A stretch of 53,386 nucleotides of DNA, from the NCBI GenBank assembly GCA_016194905.1, contig JACQAP010000018.1, positions 1 through 53,386 of the forward strand. The letters run 5' to 3'. The notes beneath the pieces are model-generated. The model made no database searches, was not told where the DNA came from, and saw nothing but the letters and a program-made list of their open reading frames with translations. Source of the DNA: Betaproteobacteria bacterium (GTDB lineage: Bacteria; Pseudomonadota; Gammaproteobacteria; Burkholderiales; JACQAP01). The translations under genes were made by a program, and so were the position numbers. Each line of letters begins with the position of its first letter. The stretch's first letter is position 1. Shown here piece after piece: positions 17,326 to 27,004 of this stretch.

Positions 17326-17368
17326 GTGGACCAGGACAATCCGACGGGCCCGGCAATACCCCGCCATC

Positions 17369-17398
17369 AAAAAAGACGGGCACCGATCGGTGCCCGTC
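17369..17398 (-). terminator. Rho-independent terminator of the glnK-amtB operon
   Basis: A perfect palindrome, gacgggcaccga/tcggtgcccgtc (17375-17398), is followed on the minus strand by TTTTTT. It lies about 90 bases after the amtB stop codon and before the GNAT remnant. Confidence 0.9.
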
Positions 17399-17485
17399 GA
17401 TCCGAACGCATACCTGAGCGTCGTGATTACATCTGGCCGTATTTCTTTCTGGCCGCATCGATACACTTGGTCTTGTCGGCGATTG

Positions 17486-18904
17486 TTAGACCACGCTTTC
17501 TCCATGCAGGCTGACATCCAAGCCTTGCTGCTCCTCCTCTTCCGCAACCCGCAGCCCGATCGCAAGATCGAGCCCCTTCAGGATCAAGAAGCTCACCACG
17601 AACCCGTACACCAGGGTCGAGACCACTCCGATGAGCTGAACTATTACCTGATAGCCATTGCCTTCCAGCAATCCCGCCGTACCCCCAATGTCCTTGATCG
17701 CAAACACGCCCGTTAACAGCGCACCGGTAATGCCACCGACCCCGTGCACGCCGAAGGCGTCCAGCGAGTCGTCGTAGCCCATCATCTTCTTCAAGGACGT
17801 CGAGCCCCAGAAGCACAGGATACCTGCGGCAACTCCGATCACCAATGCACCGACCGGTGCTACAAACCCGGATGCCGGCGTGATCGCCACCAGTCCGGCA
17901 ACCGCACCTGAGGCGATCCCAAGCACGCTCGGTTTGCCCTTAACCAGCCATTCGACAAACATCCACGCGAGCGCTGCTGCGGCGGTCGCGATTTGTGTCA
18001 CTGCCATCGCCATCCCCGCCCGTCCATCCGCGGCCACAGCAGACCCCGCATTGAAACCGAACCATCCGACCCAGAGCAGCGAGGCCCCCGCCAGCGTCAG
18101 CACCAGGTTGTGCGGCTGCATTGCCTCTTTGCCATAACCCATGCGTTTACCCATCACCAGCGCTGCGGCCAGACCGGCAATTCCCGCATTGATGTGCACA
18201 ACCGTGCCGCCGGCAAAATCGAGCACGCCGCGACTGGCTAGCCAGCCACTTGGCTCCCATACCCAGTGCGCGATCGGCGCATAGACCAGAATCGACCATA
18301 GCCCCATAAACCACAGCATCGCCGAAAATTTCATGCGGTCGGCGAAGGCTCCGGCAATCAGCGCCGGGGTGATGATCGCGAAGGTCATCTGGAAGCACAT
18401 GTATACCGACTCCGGAATCGTGAGCGCGAGGTGCGACACACTCACCCTGGAGCCGTTGACGAAAGCCATGCCGCCTAACAAAAAGCGATCGAGACCGCCG
18501 AGAAATGCAGTGCCTCCTGGAGTGAACGCCAGGCTGTATCCGATGATCATCCACAGCACCGTGACCAGGCAGGTAATGGCAAAGCTCTGCATTACCGTGG
18601 CGAGCACGTTTTTCTTGCGCACCATGCCGCCGTAGAACAGTGCCAGACCCGGGATTGTCATCAGCAAGACCAGTGCAGTCGACGCAAGCATCCACGCGGT
18701 ATCGCCGGAATTGATCTTGGCGACTTCCACCATCGTCGGTGCGGTCGGAGCCGGGGGTGGGGGTATAGCTGGTGCAGCCGCGGTTGTGGTCCCCGCTGGA
18801 CTGCCTTCGGCGGCGGCAGGCGATTTCGCCGGCTCCTCGGAAAAGCTTGACGTCACAAACGCAAAGAGTGCACACAGGACTAGCAAAGGCAGTAATGGTT
18901 TCAT
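17486..18904 (-). CDS. amtB: Ammonium transporter
   Basis: The 472-residue Amt/Rh channel moves ammonium across the inner membrane. The N-terminus is a cleavable signal (MKPLLPLLVLCALFAFVTSS), then an Ala/Pro-rich linker to about residue 58, then about eleven membrane segments starting near TAWMLASTALVLLMTIPGLA. Conserved segments such as GLALFYGGMVRKKN, GVLDFAGGTVVHINAG and DDSLDAFGVHGVGG are present, the last with the pore histidine. ATG at 18904 follows a GGGAGG site. glnK lies 10 bases upstream in the same operon, the usual partner that blocks the channel when nitrogen is plentiful. An open frame continues upstream of 18904 but only overlaps glnK. Confidence 0.95.
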   Translation of the reverse strand: MKPLLPLLVLCALFAFVTSSFSEEPAKSPAAAEGSPAGTTTAAAPAIPPPPAPTAPTMVEVAKINSGDTAWMLASTALVLLMTIPGLALFYGGMVRKKNVLATVMQSFAITCLVTVLWMIIGYSLAFTPGGTAFLGGLDRFLLGGMAFVNGSRVSVSHLALTIPESVYMCFQMTFAIITPALIAGAFADRMKFSAMLWFMGLWSILVYAPIAHWVWEPSGWLASRGVLDFAGGTVVHINAGIAGLAAALVMGKRMGYGKEAMQPHNLVLTLAGASLLWVGWFGFNAGSAVAADGRAGMAMAVTQIATAAAALAWMFVEWLVKGKPSVLGIASGAVAGLVAITPASGFVAPVGALVIGVAAGILCFWGSTSLKKMMGYDDSLDAFGVHGVGGITGALLTGVFAIKDIGGTAGLLEGNGYQVIVQLIGVVSTLVYGFVVSFLILKGLDLAIGLRVAEEEEQQGLDVSLHGESVV

Positions 18905-18914
18905 CGCACCCTCC

Positions 18915-19556
<642 letters not shown>

Positions 19557-19687
19557 GTGGCGATTCCGATAGCGCGCACCGGGCACGCAGAACCGCGATC
19601 AGGACTATTTCCCTCAGCCGGAGGCCACGCCAAGCGACGTCGGAGGGTCGCAGGATGAGCCTGGGCCATTGAAATATTTTTGGAGGC
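19557..19687 (+). repeat. Direct repeat, copy 2 (131 bp), abutting tRNA-Cys
   Basis: This is the longer partner of 16852-16968, with an extra aagcgacgtc segment. Its right end overlaps the last seven bases of the tRNA-Cys gene including the encoded CCA (19681-19687). On the minus strand it is thus the tRNA 3' end plus its downstream trailer, the arrangement expected of an attachment-site duplication. Confidence 0.85.
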
Positions 19688-19754
19688 GGGGGTCGGAATC
19701 GAACCGGCGTACACGGCTTTGCAGGCCGCTGCATAACCACTCTGCCACCCCGCC
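19681..19754 (-). tRNA. tRNA-Cys (anticodon GCA)
   Basis: The minus strand gives acceptor GGCGGGG/CCCCGCC, anticodon stem GCGGC/GCCGU around loop CUGCAAA (anticodon GCA), a T-loop UUCGAUU with one mismatch in its stem, discriminator U and an encoded CCA. It lies 109 bases after tRNA-Gly, with a terminator-like hairpin between them. Confidence 0.95.
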
Positions 19755-19819
19755 AGGGTGGGCGCGGCCGGAATCAGCTGCGCACTGCAAACCGGGACAT
19801 GATCTTGGTTCGCTGAAAA

Positions 19820-19855
19820 ATCAAAAGGGAAAACGGCTGATGCGCGTTTTCCCTT
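19820..19855 (-). terminator. Terminator-like hairpin between tRNA-Gly and tRNA-Cys
   Basis: The minus strand reads AAGGGAAAACG, a 9-base loop, CGTTTTCCCTT, then TTGATTTTT. An 11-base perfect stem with a T-rich tail fits a rho-independent terminator of tRNA-Gly. tRNA-Cys would then depend on read-through or on its own promoter. Confidence 0.75.
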
Positions 19856-19863
19856 AGGCAATC

Positions 19864-19939
19864 TGGAGCGGGAAACGAGGCTCGAACTCGCGACCTCAAC
19901 CTTGGCAAGGTTGCGCTCTACCAACTGAGCTATTCCCGC
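19864..19939 (-). tRNA. tRNA-Gly (anticodon GCC)
   Basis: The minus strand begins GCGGGAAUAGCUCAGUUGGU and folds as a standard cloverleaf: acceptor GCGGGAA/UUCCCGC, anticodon stem CAACC/GGUUG with anticodon GCC, T-loop GUUCGAG, discriminator U and an encoded CCA. A strong promoter lies just upstream. Confidence 0.97.
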
Positions 19940-19957
19940 ACAAAAAAACGAACCGGC

Positions 19958-19985
19958 ATTATAGGACGCCGGGTCTTTTTGTCAA
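19958..19985 (-). promoter_or_regulatory. Sigma-70 promoter of tRNA-Gly
   Basis: The minus strand has TTGACA (19985-19980), 16 bases, and TATAAT (19963-19958), both perfect consensus boxes, about 20 bases before the tRNA. The GC-rich discriminator GCCGG after the -10 box is typical of stringently controlled stable-RNA promoters. Confidence 0.9.
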
Positions 19986-20000
19986 GGTAACGGCCGCGCA

Positions 20001-20570
20001 CTACTCTTCCTTCGTCAGCTCCGGAAGCGCCATTTTCAGATAATAAGCCATCGACCACAGTGTCAGGATAGCCGCGACATAGATCAGGAAATTGCCGAGC
20101 GTATAGCCGCTCAGTACGAATAGCGGATCGTGATAAAGCAACAGAATTATTGCCGCCATCTGTGACACGGTTTTTATTTTTCCCAGAAATGAAACCGCCA
20201 CACTTTTGCTGCGGCCGATGCGCGCCATCCATTCGCGCAGTGCGGAGATCGCAATTTCCCTGCCGATGATGATGACCGCAATGAAACCCTCCACCCGGCC
20301 GAGCCAGACCAGCACGATCAGTGCGGTGGCAACCATGAGCTTGTCGGCGACCGGATCCAGGAATGCGCCGAAAGACGATGTCTGGTTCAGCGTCCGCGCA
20401 AGGTAACCGTCGAGCCAGTCGGTAATCGCCGCAAGACTGAAGATAAAGGTGGCTACCAGGTTCTTGTCGTGATCGGCGATCCAACCGTGCGGCATGTAAA
20501 ACACGCCGACCAGCAGCGGGATCATCAGGATGCGCAGCCAGGTAATGAGATTCGGTAAATTGAACGGCAT
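20001..20570 (-). CDS. pgsA: CDP-diacylglycerol-glycerol-3-phosphate phosphatidyltransferase
   Basis: The 189-residue inner-membrane enzyme makes phosphatidylglycerol phosphate. The CDP-alcohol phosphotransferase motif D-G-x2-A-R-x8-G-x3-D-x3-D is intact (DGYLARTLNQTSSFGAFLDP, then VAD). Several hydrophobic helices follow. Length fits the family. It begins 6 bases after the uvrC stop, the common uvrC-pgsA pairing of proteobacteria. Confidence 0.95.
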   Translation of the reverse strand: MPFNLPNLITWLRILMIPLLVGVFYMPHGWIADHDKNLVATFIFSLAAITDWLDGYLARTLNQTSSFGAFLDPVADKLMVATALIVLVWLGRVEGFIAVIIIGREIAISALREWMARIGRSKSVAVSFLGKIKTVSQMAAIILLLYHDPLFVLSGYTLGNFLIYVAAILTLWSMAYYLKMALPELTKEE

Positions 20571-20576
20571 GATGCG

Positions 20577-22421
20577 TCAGTGTAGTTGCTGGTAGATTTT
20601 TTCGGCTAATTCCCTGCTGATTCCTTCCACCTGCTTAAGTTCCTCGATGCTGGCGGAAGCCACGCCCTTCAGTCCGCCGAATCGCGACAAAAGGCGCTGC
20701 CTGCGTTTGCTGCCCACGCCTGCAATCTCTTCCAGCGTAGAGCGATTACGGGTTTTTGCGCGGCGGTTGCGATGGCCGGAAATCGCGAAACGGTGCGCTT
20801 CGTCGCGTATCTGCTGGATCAGATGCAGTCCCGGGTTATCGGCGGGCAGCCGCAGCGGTTCGGCGCGTTCCGGAAAAATCATCTGCTCCAAACCGGCCTT
20901 GCGTTCTTCACCCTTGGCGACGCCGATCATCGGCAGATCGCTCAATCCGAGTTCGCCGAGCACCTGGTACGCGGCGCCGACCTGACCCTTGCCGCCGTCG
21001 ATCAGGATCAGGTCCGGCAGTCGACCCTCGCCTTCCACGATTTTGCGATAGCGCCGGTCGAGTACCTGGCGCATGGCCGCATAGTCGTCACCCGGTTCGA
21101 TGCCGGCGATGTTGTAAGTCCGGTATTCGCCTGGCTGCATCGAAGCATGGTCGTAAACCACACAGGAAGCCACAGTCGCCTCGCCCATGGTATGGCTGAC
21201 GTCGAAACATTCGATACGCTGGATGTTGTCGCCCAGATTCAAAGCCTGCTGCAATGCCGTCAGCCTGGCTTCCTGTGTGGCATGTGCCGCAAGGCGTTGC
21301 GCAATCGCCAGTTCGGCATTCTTTTCCGCCATGCGCAGCCATACTCTGCGCTCGCCAGCCGGATTGATGTTGAACTGCACTTTGATTCCGGCTTGCTGCG
21401 ACAGCAATTCCTCGAGCGCAGCGGACTCGACCGGGCGATTGAGAATGATCGAGGGCGGCACGTCGCGATCGACATAATGCTGCCCCAGAAAGGCTTCGAG
21501 AGCCGACTGCTCGTCCTGGTCGCGTGCATTCTGCGGGAAAAAACTCTTGTCGCCCCGATGCTGGCCGCCGCGCACGACCACCAGATTTACGCATATCAGT
21601 CCACCCGAACTCGCCAGCGCAACAATGTCCGCATCCACACCGCGACTGCTGGAAACAAACTGGGTCTCCCTGACTTTCGAAAGCGAACGGATCTGGTCGC
21701 GATAGGCTGCTGCCTGCTCGTAGGCCTGCTGCTCGGCCGCCCGATGCATGCGTTCTTCCAGCCGGCTGACGGCCTCGTCTTCCCTGCCCTGCAGGAACAA
21801 TTCGGCGCTCCTGACGTCTTCCGCGTAAGTCGATTCGTCTATCAGGCCGACGCACGGGCCGGTGCAGCGCTTGATCTGGTATAGCAAACAGGGGCGCGAG
21901 CGGTTGGAGAAGACCGTCTCTTCGCAGGTACGGAGTCGGAAAATTTTCTGCATCAGGCGGATGCTTTCACGAACTGCACCCGCATTCGAAAACGGCCCGA
22001 AGTAATGGTTGGCCTTGTCCAGGCCACCCCGGTGAAATCCGAGGCGGGGAAAACGCTCGCCAGTCAAAACGAGATGGGGATAGGATTTATCATCCCGATA
22101 CAGTATGTTATAGCGTGGGCTTAAACTCTTTATGAAATTATTTTCGAGTAGTAACGCTTCGGCTTCCGAACGCGCCACCGTCGTCTCCAGACCCTGGACC
22201 TGGCCAACCATCAACTGGATCCGGGGCGCCAGCGAAGCCGTTTTCTGGAAATAGGAAGCGACGCGCTTCTTCAGATCGCGCGCCTTGCCGACGTACAACA
22301 CGTCGCCTGCCCCATTGAGCATGCGGTAGACTCCAGGCAAGTGCGGCAGGTTGGCGACGATTTCGGCGGGGTCGAACGCGCTGTGGCCCGCAGGCGGCGG
22401 ATCCGGATCACTCTTCTTCAT
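20577..22421 (-). CDS. uvrC: Excinuclease ABC subunit C
   Basis: The 614-residue nucleotide-excision-repair nuclease makes the incisions either side of a lesion bound by UvrB. Seen in order: GIY-YIG nuclease domain (GVYRMLNGAG then DVLYVGKARDLKKR), a UVR motif region (LEERMHRAAEQQAYEQAA), the RNase H-like endonuclease domain (ECFDVSHTMGE, LILIDGGKGQ), and a C-terminal helix-hairpin-helix (EIAGVGSKRRQRLLSRFG). Length and domains are complete. Confidence 0.97.
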   Translation of the reverse strand: MKKSDPDPPPAGHSAFDPAEIVANLPHLPGVYRMLNGAGDVLYVGKARDLKKRVASYFQKTASLAPRIQLMVGQVQGLETTVARSEAEALLLENNFIKSLSPRYNILYRDDKSYPHLVLTGERFPRLGFHRGGLDKANHYFGPFSNAGAVRESIRLMQKIFRLRTCEETVFSNRSRPCLLYQIKRCTGPCVGLIDESTYAEDVRSAELFLQGREDEAVSRLEERMHRAAEQQAYEQAAAYRDQIRSLSKVRETQFVSSSRGVDADIVALASSGGLICVNLVVVRGGQHRGDKSFFPQNARDQDEQSALEAFLGQHYVDRDVPPSIILNRPVESAALEELLSQQAGIKVQFNINPAGERRVWLRMAEKNAELAIAQRLAAHATQEARLTALQQALNLGDNIQRIECFDVSHTMGEATVASCVVYDHASMQPGEYRTYNIAGIEPGDDYAAMRQVLDRRYRKIVEGEGRLPDLILIDGGKGQVGAAYQVLGELGLSDLPMIGVAKGEERKAGLEQMIFPERAEPLRLPADNPGLHLIQQIRDEAHRFAISGHRNRRAKTRNRSTLEEIAGVGSKRRQRLLSRFGGLKGVASASIEELKQVEGISRELAEKIYQQLH

Positions 22422-22427
22422 CGAGCA

Positions 22428-23072
22428 CTATCCGGCGATTGGATCCTCAAGGAAACCTCTGATGTCGGCGAAGACCTGCTCGAACATGGCCGCGGTCAGC
22501 CGTCGCGTCTGGGTATTGTATCGGCTGCAGTGGTAGCTATCGAAAAGCGTGAGCCCGCTCTCCAGGCGATGCCTCGCGCCGTGGGCAAACTTGTAGGAGG
22601 CGAATTTTTCCGAGGTTGCCATCAATACCGCCTTGTGGGCAATGCCCCCGAGGGCCAGCAAAATCGAATCCTTCGGCAATGTCGAGATCTCGTTTGCCAG
22701 AAACCCGTTGCAGCGTTTGACTTCGTCGCCGGTCGGCTTGTTCTCCGGCGGCAGGCATTTCACTGCATTGGTGATCCGGCAGCCCGTCAACCTGAGCCCG
22801 TCATCGGCCGACCTCGACACCGGTTTGTCGGCAAAACCGAATTTGTGCAGCGTCTGATAGAGCAGCACGCCGGCATAGTCACCGGTAAATGGCCTTCCGG
22901 AGCGATTGGCTCCGTGCATTCCCGGCGCGAGTCCCACGATCAGCAACCGTGGCGAAGCATCCCCGAAGGGTGGAACAGGCCGGGCGTGATAGTCCGGATG
23001 CTCGGCGCGGACGTCGTCGAGGAAGCCCGCCAGCCGGCTGCAACGCCGGCAATTAATGGAGAAACCGCTCAT
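22428..23072 (-). CDS. Family 5 uracil-DNA glycosylase (UDGb type)
   Basis: The 214-residue enzyme should remove uracil, and perhaps other deaminated bases, from DNA. GLAPGMHGANRSGRPFTGD is the family-5 active-site motif and YHCSRYNTQTRRLT the second motif. N-terminal CRRC, with C in GCRITNAVKC and HC later, would bind the [4Fe-4S] cluster. It stops 6 bases upstream of the uvrC start, so two DNA-repair genes sit together, followed upstream by the cation transporter. The UdgX branch is less likely because its KRRIH loop is not seen. Confidence 0.88.
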   Translation of the reverse strand: MSGFSINCRRCSRLAGFLDDVRAEHPDYHARPVPPFGDASPRLLIVGLAPGMHGANRSGRPFTGDYAGVLLYQTLHKFGFADKPVSRSADDGLRLTGCRITNAVKCLPPENKPTGDEVKRCNGFLANEISTLPKDSILLALGGIAHKAVLMATSEKFASYKFAHGARHRLESGLTLFDSYHCSRYNTQTRRLTAAMFEQVFADIRGFLEDPIAG

Positions 23073-23080
23073 CCTGCCGG

Positions 23081-24055
23081 CTAGTGCTCATGATCGTGAT
23101 GGCGACCGTGACCGTACTCGGGGCCATGATCGTCGTGCTGCGGGATGATTTTTACCCGCGCGCGATATCCGGGATTGATGCCGCCGGCAGGTTCGGGTTG
23201 CAGGGTCACATGCGCAATTCCGAAACGGGTCTGCAGCATCTGCCGTGCCGACTCCAGCAATGCCGCCCAGTTATCGAGGTTGTCCAGTTCTACGTGGGCG
23301 GAAAGTGCCACCTGCCCGGAAGAAATGTTCCAGACATGCAAGTCATGCACGGCGCGTACACCGGCAAACGCGCCGATCGCGCTTCCGATCTCTTCTATCC
23401 GTAGCCCTGCGGGCACGCCTTCCATCAGCACATGTAGCGCGTCGAACACCAGCCGCATCGTCGAACCCAGAATCAGGACCGCGATGACGAGGGACAGCAG
23501 AGCGTCGATGGGTTGCCAGCCGGTGTAGTAAATCACCGCTCCCGCCGTGATCGCGGCGACCGATCCGATGAGGTCTCCGACGACGTGAATCAGGGCCGCC
23601 CGCGTGTTGAGATTGCGCTCTCCCCGGCCTATGAGGAAGGCGACGAACAGATTTGCCAGCAGACCGACGAACGCGACGATCATCACACCGAGACCGGTGA
23701 CGGATTGTGGATCGAGCAGCCGCCCTATTGATTCCACGGCAATCACCACGACGATCAGCAGCATTGCCAAACCATTCACGAATGCCGCGACGACCTCCGC
23801 CCGCGCGAAACCATAGGAGTGCCGGCTGCCCGCAGGATGACTACCGACCCATGAGGCGAATGCCGCAAGTCCAAGTGCCAACGCATCCGACAACATATGT
23901 CCGGCGTCGCTCATCAACGCGAGTGAATGGAACGCGGCTCCCGCGATAAATTCCACCAACGCGTAGCCAAGCGTGACCGCCAATGCGATGATCAACGTCC
24001 GCCTCGTTCCGGGCAGATGGCGATGATCATGATGGCGGCGCGCGCTGTCAGCCAC
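23081..24055 (-). CDS. Cation diffusion facilitator, Zn/Cd efflux (CzcD/ZitB type)
   Basis: The inner-membrane H+/Zn2+ antiporter of about 324 residues has six transmembrane segments. The metal site is visible as [12 protein letters not shown] in helix 2 and [10 protein letters not shown] in helix 5. A His-rich start (RRHHDHRH) and His-rich tail ([10 protein letters not shown]) are typical zinc-binding extensions. The start is uncertain: GTG at 24055, overlapping the nagZ stop by a few bases, is preferred; GTG at 24094 would give 337 residues. Its place between nagZ and udg suggests no functional link. Confidence 0.9.
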   Translation of the reverse strand: MADSARRHHDHRHLPGTRRTLIIALAVTLGYALVEFIAGAAFHSLALMSDAGHMLSDALALGLAAFASWVGSHPAGSRHSYGFARAEVVAAFVNGLAMLLIVVVIAVESIGRLLDPQSVTGLGVMIVAFVGLLANLFVAFLIGRGERNLNTRAALIHVVGDLIGSVAAITAGAVIYYTGWQPIDALLSLVIAVLILGSTMRLVFDALHVLMEGVPAGLRIEEIGSAIGAFAGVRAVHDLHVWNISSGQVALSAHVELDNLDNWAALLESARQMLQTRFGIAHVTLQPEPAGGINPGYRARVKIIPQHDDHGPEYGHGRHHDHEH

Positions 24056-25133
24056 GTTCGCCAATCTGCAGGGAACCGGCCAACAGGTCGCCACTTTCCA
24101 AACCGACTGCGCCGATGTTGTGTACCGCCCTGCTGTAGGCCTCGGTCGCCTTGAGCGCTGTGAGGGTCGGGGCGGAAGCGCGACCGTGAAGGCGCGCCAG
24201 TCGGGCCAGAGACGCCGGGGGGATCTCGCGCTGCAAACGGCTCAGTAGTTCATCCGCAGCATCAGGACGATTGCAGACCAGCGCCATGTCGCAACCGGCA
24301 TCGAGCGCGGCGTCCGCGCGGGCGACGATGTCCCCGGCAACCCGGGCCCCTTCCATGCTCAGGTCGTCGCTGAATATCACACCCTGAAATTCCATCCGCG
24401 TGCGCAGGATTTGCGAAAGCCATATTTTCGAGAAGCCCGCCGGATGATCATCCACGTCTGGATAAATCACATGCGCAGGCATTACCGCGGACAACCCATG
24501 TGCCACCAGTTCGCGAAAAGGAAGCAGGTCAGCCGCTTCGATTTGTGCAAGACTGCGCGTGTCGACCGGTATATCCGTATGCGAATCCGCTGCGATGAAA
24601 CCGTGCCCCGGGAAATGCTTGCCGCAAGCGGCCATGCCCGCAAGCGTCAGCCCTTCGATCAGCGCGCCCGCGAGTTCGATCACAGCCTGTGGCTGCGAGT
24701 GGAAGGCACGGTCGCCGATCACGGCGCTGTTGCCGAAGTCGAGGTCGAGCACCGGTGTGAAACTCAGATCGATGCCGTGTGCGCGCAACTCGGCCGCCAG
24801 CACGTAGCCCGCATCCCGCGCCAGATGTCTTGCCCGCTGCGGATGCGCGTCCCATACCGCACCCAGTGCACGCATGGGCGGCAACCGCGTGAAGCCTTCG
24901 CGAAAACGCTGCACCCGGCCGCCTTCATGGTCTACCGCGATCAGCAACGGCGGGTGGCGCAACCGATGGATTTCGGCGGTCAACTCCTCGAGCTGGCGCG
25001 GGGATTCATAGTTTCGCGAAAACAGGATCACGCCGCCGGTCAGCGGGTGGCACAGCCGTCTGCGATCAGCTTCGTTGAGTTCCTTGCCTTCGACATCGAG
25101 CATTACCAGCCCGAGCGACGCGGGTGCGTTCAT
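24048..25133 (-). CDS. nagZ: Beta-N-acetylhexosaminidase (peptidoglycan recycling)
   Basis: The 361-residue cytoplasmic GH3 enzyme removes GlcNAc from anhydro-muropeptides. The signature [20 protein letters not shown] holds the conserved Lys-His and His-x-Asp pairs, and the nucleophile Asp lies in [12 protein letters not shown]. There is no signal peptide. It follows acpS by four bases, an arrangement shared with many betaproteobacteria. Length is normal. Confidence 0.95.
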   Translation of the reverse strand: MNAPASLGLVMLDVEGKELNEADRRRLCHPLTGGVILFSRNYESPRQLEELTAEIHRLRHPPLLIAVDHEGGRVQRFREGFTRLPPMRALGAVWDAHPQRARHLARDAGYVLAAELRAHGIDLSFTPVLDLDFGNSAVIGDRAFHSQPQAVIELAGALIEGLTLAGMAACGKHFPGHGFIAADSHTDIPVDTRSLAQIEAADLLPFRELVAHGLSAVMPAHVIYPDVDDHPAGFSKIWLSQILRTRMEFQGVIFSDDLSMEGARVAGDIVARADAALDAGCDMALVCNRPDAADELLSRLQREIPPASLARLARLHGRASAPTLTALKATEAYSRAVHNIGAVGLESGDLLAGSLQIGERG

Positions 25134-25137
25134 CGCT

Positions 25138-25521
25138 TCATTGCTCCAGGATTACGACTGCGCATGCCATTCCTTTGTCGTGAGACAAACTCAGATGATG
25201 ACGGGCGACCCCACGGCTTGCCAGATAGTCCGGCAACGGCCCATGGAAACCCAATGCCGGCTTGCCGATGCCATCGCTGGATACGCTGATCGCGTGCAGC
25301 GTCACCGGATAACGCAGGCCGGTGCCAAGCGCTTTGGACAAGGCTTCCTTCGCCGCAAATCGGTTGGCAAGGAACCAGACCGGCCGCGAGCTCGCCTCGA
25401 AAGCCGGTCGCTCCGTATTCGCCAGGATGCGCCGGGCGAACTGGTCGCCGTACTCGCGCAGCAGGCGTTCGATCCGGCTCATGTCCACGATATCCACGCC
25501 TACGCCGACTATCATGCGCAC
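25138..25521 (-). CDS. acpS: Holo-[acyl-carrier-protein] synthase
   Basis: The 127-residue enzyme transfers phosphopantetheine from CoA to ACP. Conserved motifs are [13 protein letters not shown] (Mg-binding Asp) and [16 protein letters not shown]. The start at 25521 overlaps the end of pdxJ by ten bases; a second ATG two codons later is possible. Confidence 0.95.
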   Translation of the reverse strand: MRMIVGVGVDIVDMSRIERLLREYGDQFARRILANTERPAFEASSRPVWFLANRFAAKEALSKALGTGLRYPVTLHAISVSSDGIGKPALGFHGPLPDYLASRGVARHHLSLSHDKGMACAVVILEQ

Positions 25522-26252
25522 GTTCCGGCGCGAATGGCGTCAAGATAAAGTCTGACTGACTGCGACATGCCGAACTCGAGAGCGTCGGCCACCAAGGCAT
25601 GACCAATCGATACCTCCAGCACATCCGGCACGCTGCGCAGGAATAGCGGCAGATTTTTGCGGTTGAGATCATGGCCGGCATTCACACCCAGTCCGCTGCG
25701 GATTGCGGCAGTGGCCGCTGCTTTGAAACGGCGCAGCGCGGCATCTTGGGTGGATGTACCGAACGCACGTGCGTAGGGTTCGGTATACAGCTCGACGCGA
25801 TCTGCACCGACCGCGCGCGCGGCTGCCATGGCATTCTCGTCCGCATCCATGAACAGGCTGACCCGCACGCCCAAGCCCTTGAGTTCGGCGATGACGGGTA
25901 GGAGCCGATTGCGGTCGCGCCCCAGATCCCAGCCGTGATCCGAAGTGGCCGCACCCGGATCATCGGGAACCAGCGTGCACTGGTCGGGCCGCGCGGCGCG
26001 CACCACGTCCATGAGCTGATGAAAGGGGTTGCCTTCGATATTGAATTCGACCCGCTGGCTTCGAACCAGTTTCAGCAACACGCCGACGTCGCTACTGCGG
26101 ATGTGGCGTGCATCCGGCCGCGGATGCACCGTGATACCTTGAGCGCCGGCGTCCAACGCAAGGCGGGCGAAGCGCTCTACGCTGGGAATGTCGAGCGGGC
26201 GTGAATTGCGCAATAGCGCAACTTTATTGACGTTGACGCTGAGTCTGGTCAT
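25512..26252 (-). CDS. pdxJ: Pyridoxine 5'-phosphate synthase
   Basis: The 246-residue TIM-barrel enzyme joins deoxyxylulose phosphate and 3-amino-2-oxopropyl phosphate to make pyridoxine phosphate. Seen: LSVNVNKVALLRNSR at the start, GAQGITVHPRPDARHI, FNIEGNP, and GLGVNAGHDLNRKNL with phosphate-binding glycines. The start overlaps the recO stop as ATGA. Confidence 0.96.
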   Translation of the reverse strand: MTRLSVNVNKVALLRNSRPLDIPSVERFARLALDAGAQGITVHPRPDARHIRSSDVGVLLKLVRSQRVEFNIEGNPFHQLMDVVRAARPDQCTLVPDDPGAATSDHGWDLGRDRNRLLPVIAELKGLGVRVSLFMDADENAMAAARAVGADRVELYTEPYARAFGTSTQDAALRRFKAAATAAIRSGLGVNAGHDLNRKNLPLFLRSVPDVLEVSIGHALVADALEFGMSQSVRLYLDAIRAGTCA

Positions 26253-27004
26253 ATCTGTTGCATTTCCCGAAGCAACTGGCGGGTGTGCAGTTCCTGATTG
26301 CCAAGATAGTGATTCACCAGGAAGCGCATGAGTAGTTTGCTCTGCGCCAGGGTTGCCGCATCGACGAAGCTATCACTCTCGAGTTCGATGAGCGCCTGAC
26401 CGGAAATTTCCACCTGCGCGTCCGCGCCGCGATCGAGCGCTACAGGACCGCGCTCGATGACATAAGTGTAACGTTTGCCGGGATCGATTGGCCTGCCGGA
26501 ATCGGCTTCGCGATCGAGAATGAGCGCATAGCCCAGTTCCTTCAGCAAGTGCTTTTCGAAACGCCTCAGCACGGTCGCCGGTTCGGGCTCGTGGGCGAGC
26601 GCCGCAATCGCATCCTGGTAAAGGTCGAACAGCGTGTCGTGCGGATCTTCCCTGGCCAGGAACTTCAGCAGCAATTCATTCAGGTAGAAACCGCACATCA
26701 ATCCCAGTCCCCGCAACTGCGGAATGCCGCCTTGCCACTCGGCCTTGTGCAGTGTGCGCAACTCGGACTTGCCGGCCCAGGACAGCAGCAGCGGCTGAAA
26801 CGCCATCATCAGGCCTCGCAAGGTGGATTTCGGTCGACGAGCGCCGCGCGCGACCAGCCCCACCCGTCCGTAGTTCCGCGTAAACGTTTCCACGACAAGG
26901 CTGGTTTCCCGAAACGGGTAGGTATGCAATACGAATGCGGGTTGCGCATCCCGCCTCTGCCTTTCGCCCGCGGCGACGGCCGCGCCGGCGTTATTCGTAG
27001 CCAA
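26249..27004 (-). CDS. recO: DNA repair protein RecO
   Basis: This 251-residue recombination mediator loads RecA with RecR. The OB-fold start AFVLHTYPFRETSLVVETFT and GRVGLVARGARRPKSTLRG are characteristic. The only plausible start is TTG at 27004, which overlaps the 3' end of era by 14 bases; no ATG or GTG lies before the conserved part. The zinc-binding cysteines of some homologues are not seen, as in many proteobacteria. Confidence 0.92.
   Translation of the reverse strand: MATNNAGAAVAAGERQRRDAQPAFVLHTYPFRETSLVVETFTRNYGRVGLVARGARRPKSTLRGLMMAFQPLLLSWAGKSELRTLHKAEWQGGIPQLRGLGLMCGFYLNELLLKFLAREDPHDTLFDLYQDAIAALAHEPEPATVLRRFEKHLLKELGYALILDREADSGRPIDPGKRYTYVIERGPVALDRGADAQVEISGQALIELESDSFVDAATLAQSKLLMRFLVNHYLGNQELHTRQLLREMQQI

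Noticed and set aside
17425-17486. Short minus-strand tail reading ADKTKCIDAARKKYGQM after amtB
   Set aside because: Looks protein-like but has no start of its own and no clear family; it overlaps the amtB end in another frame.
17005-17514. A 169-codon plus-strand frame
   Set aside because: It is the antisense of the GNAT remnant and the amtB terminator, rich in Arg and Pro with no domain.
24048-24094. Zinc transporter start at 24094
   Set aside because: GTG at 24094 overlaps nagZ by 47 bases; GTG at 24055 gives a small overlap and keeps the His-rich N-terminus.
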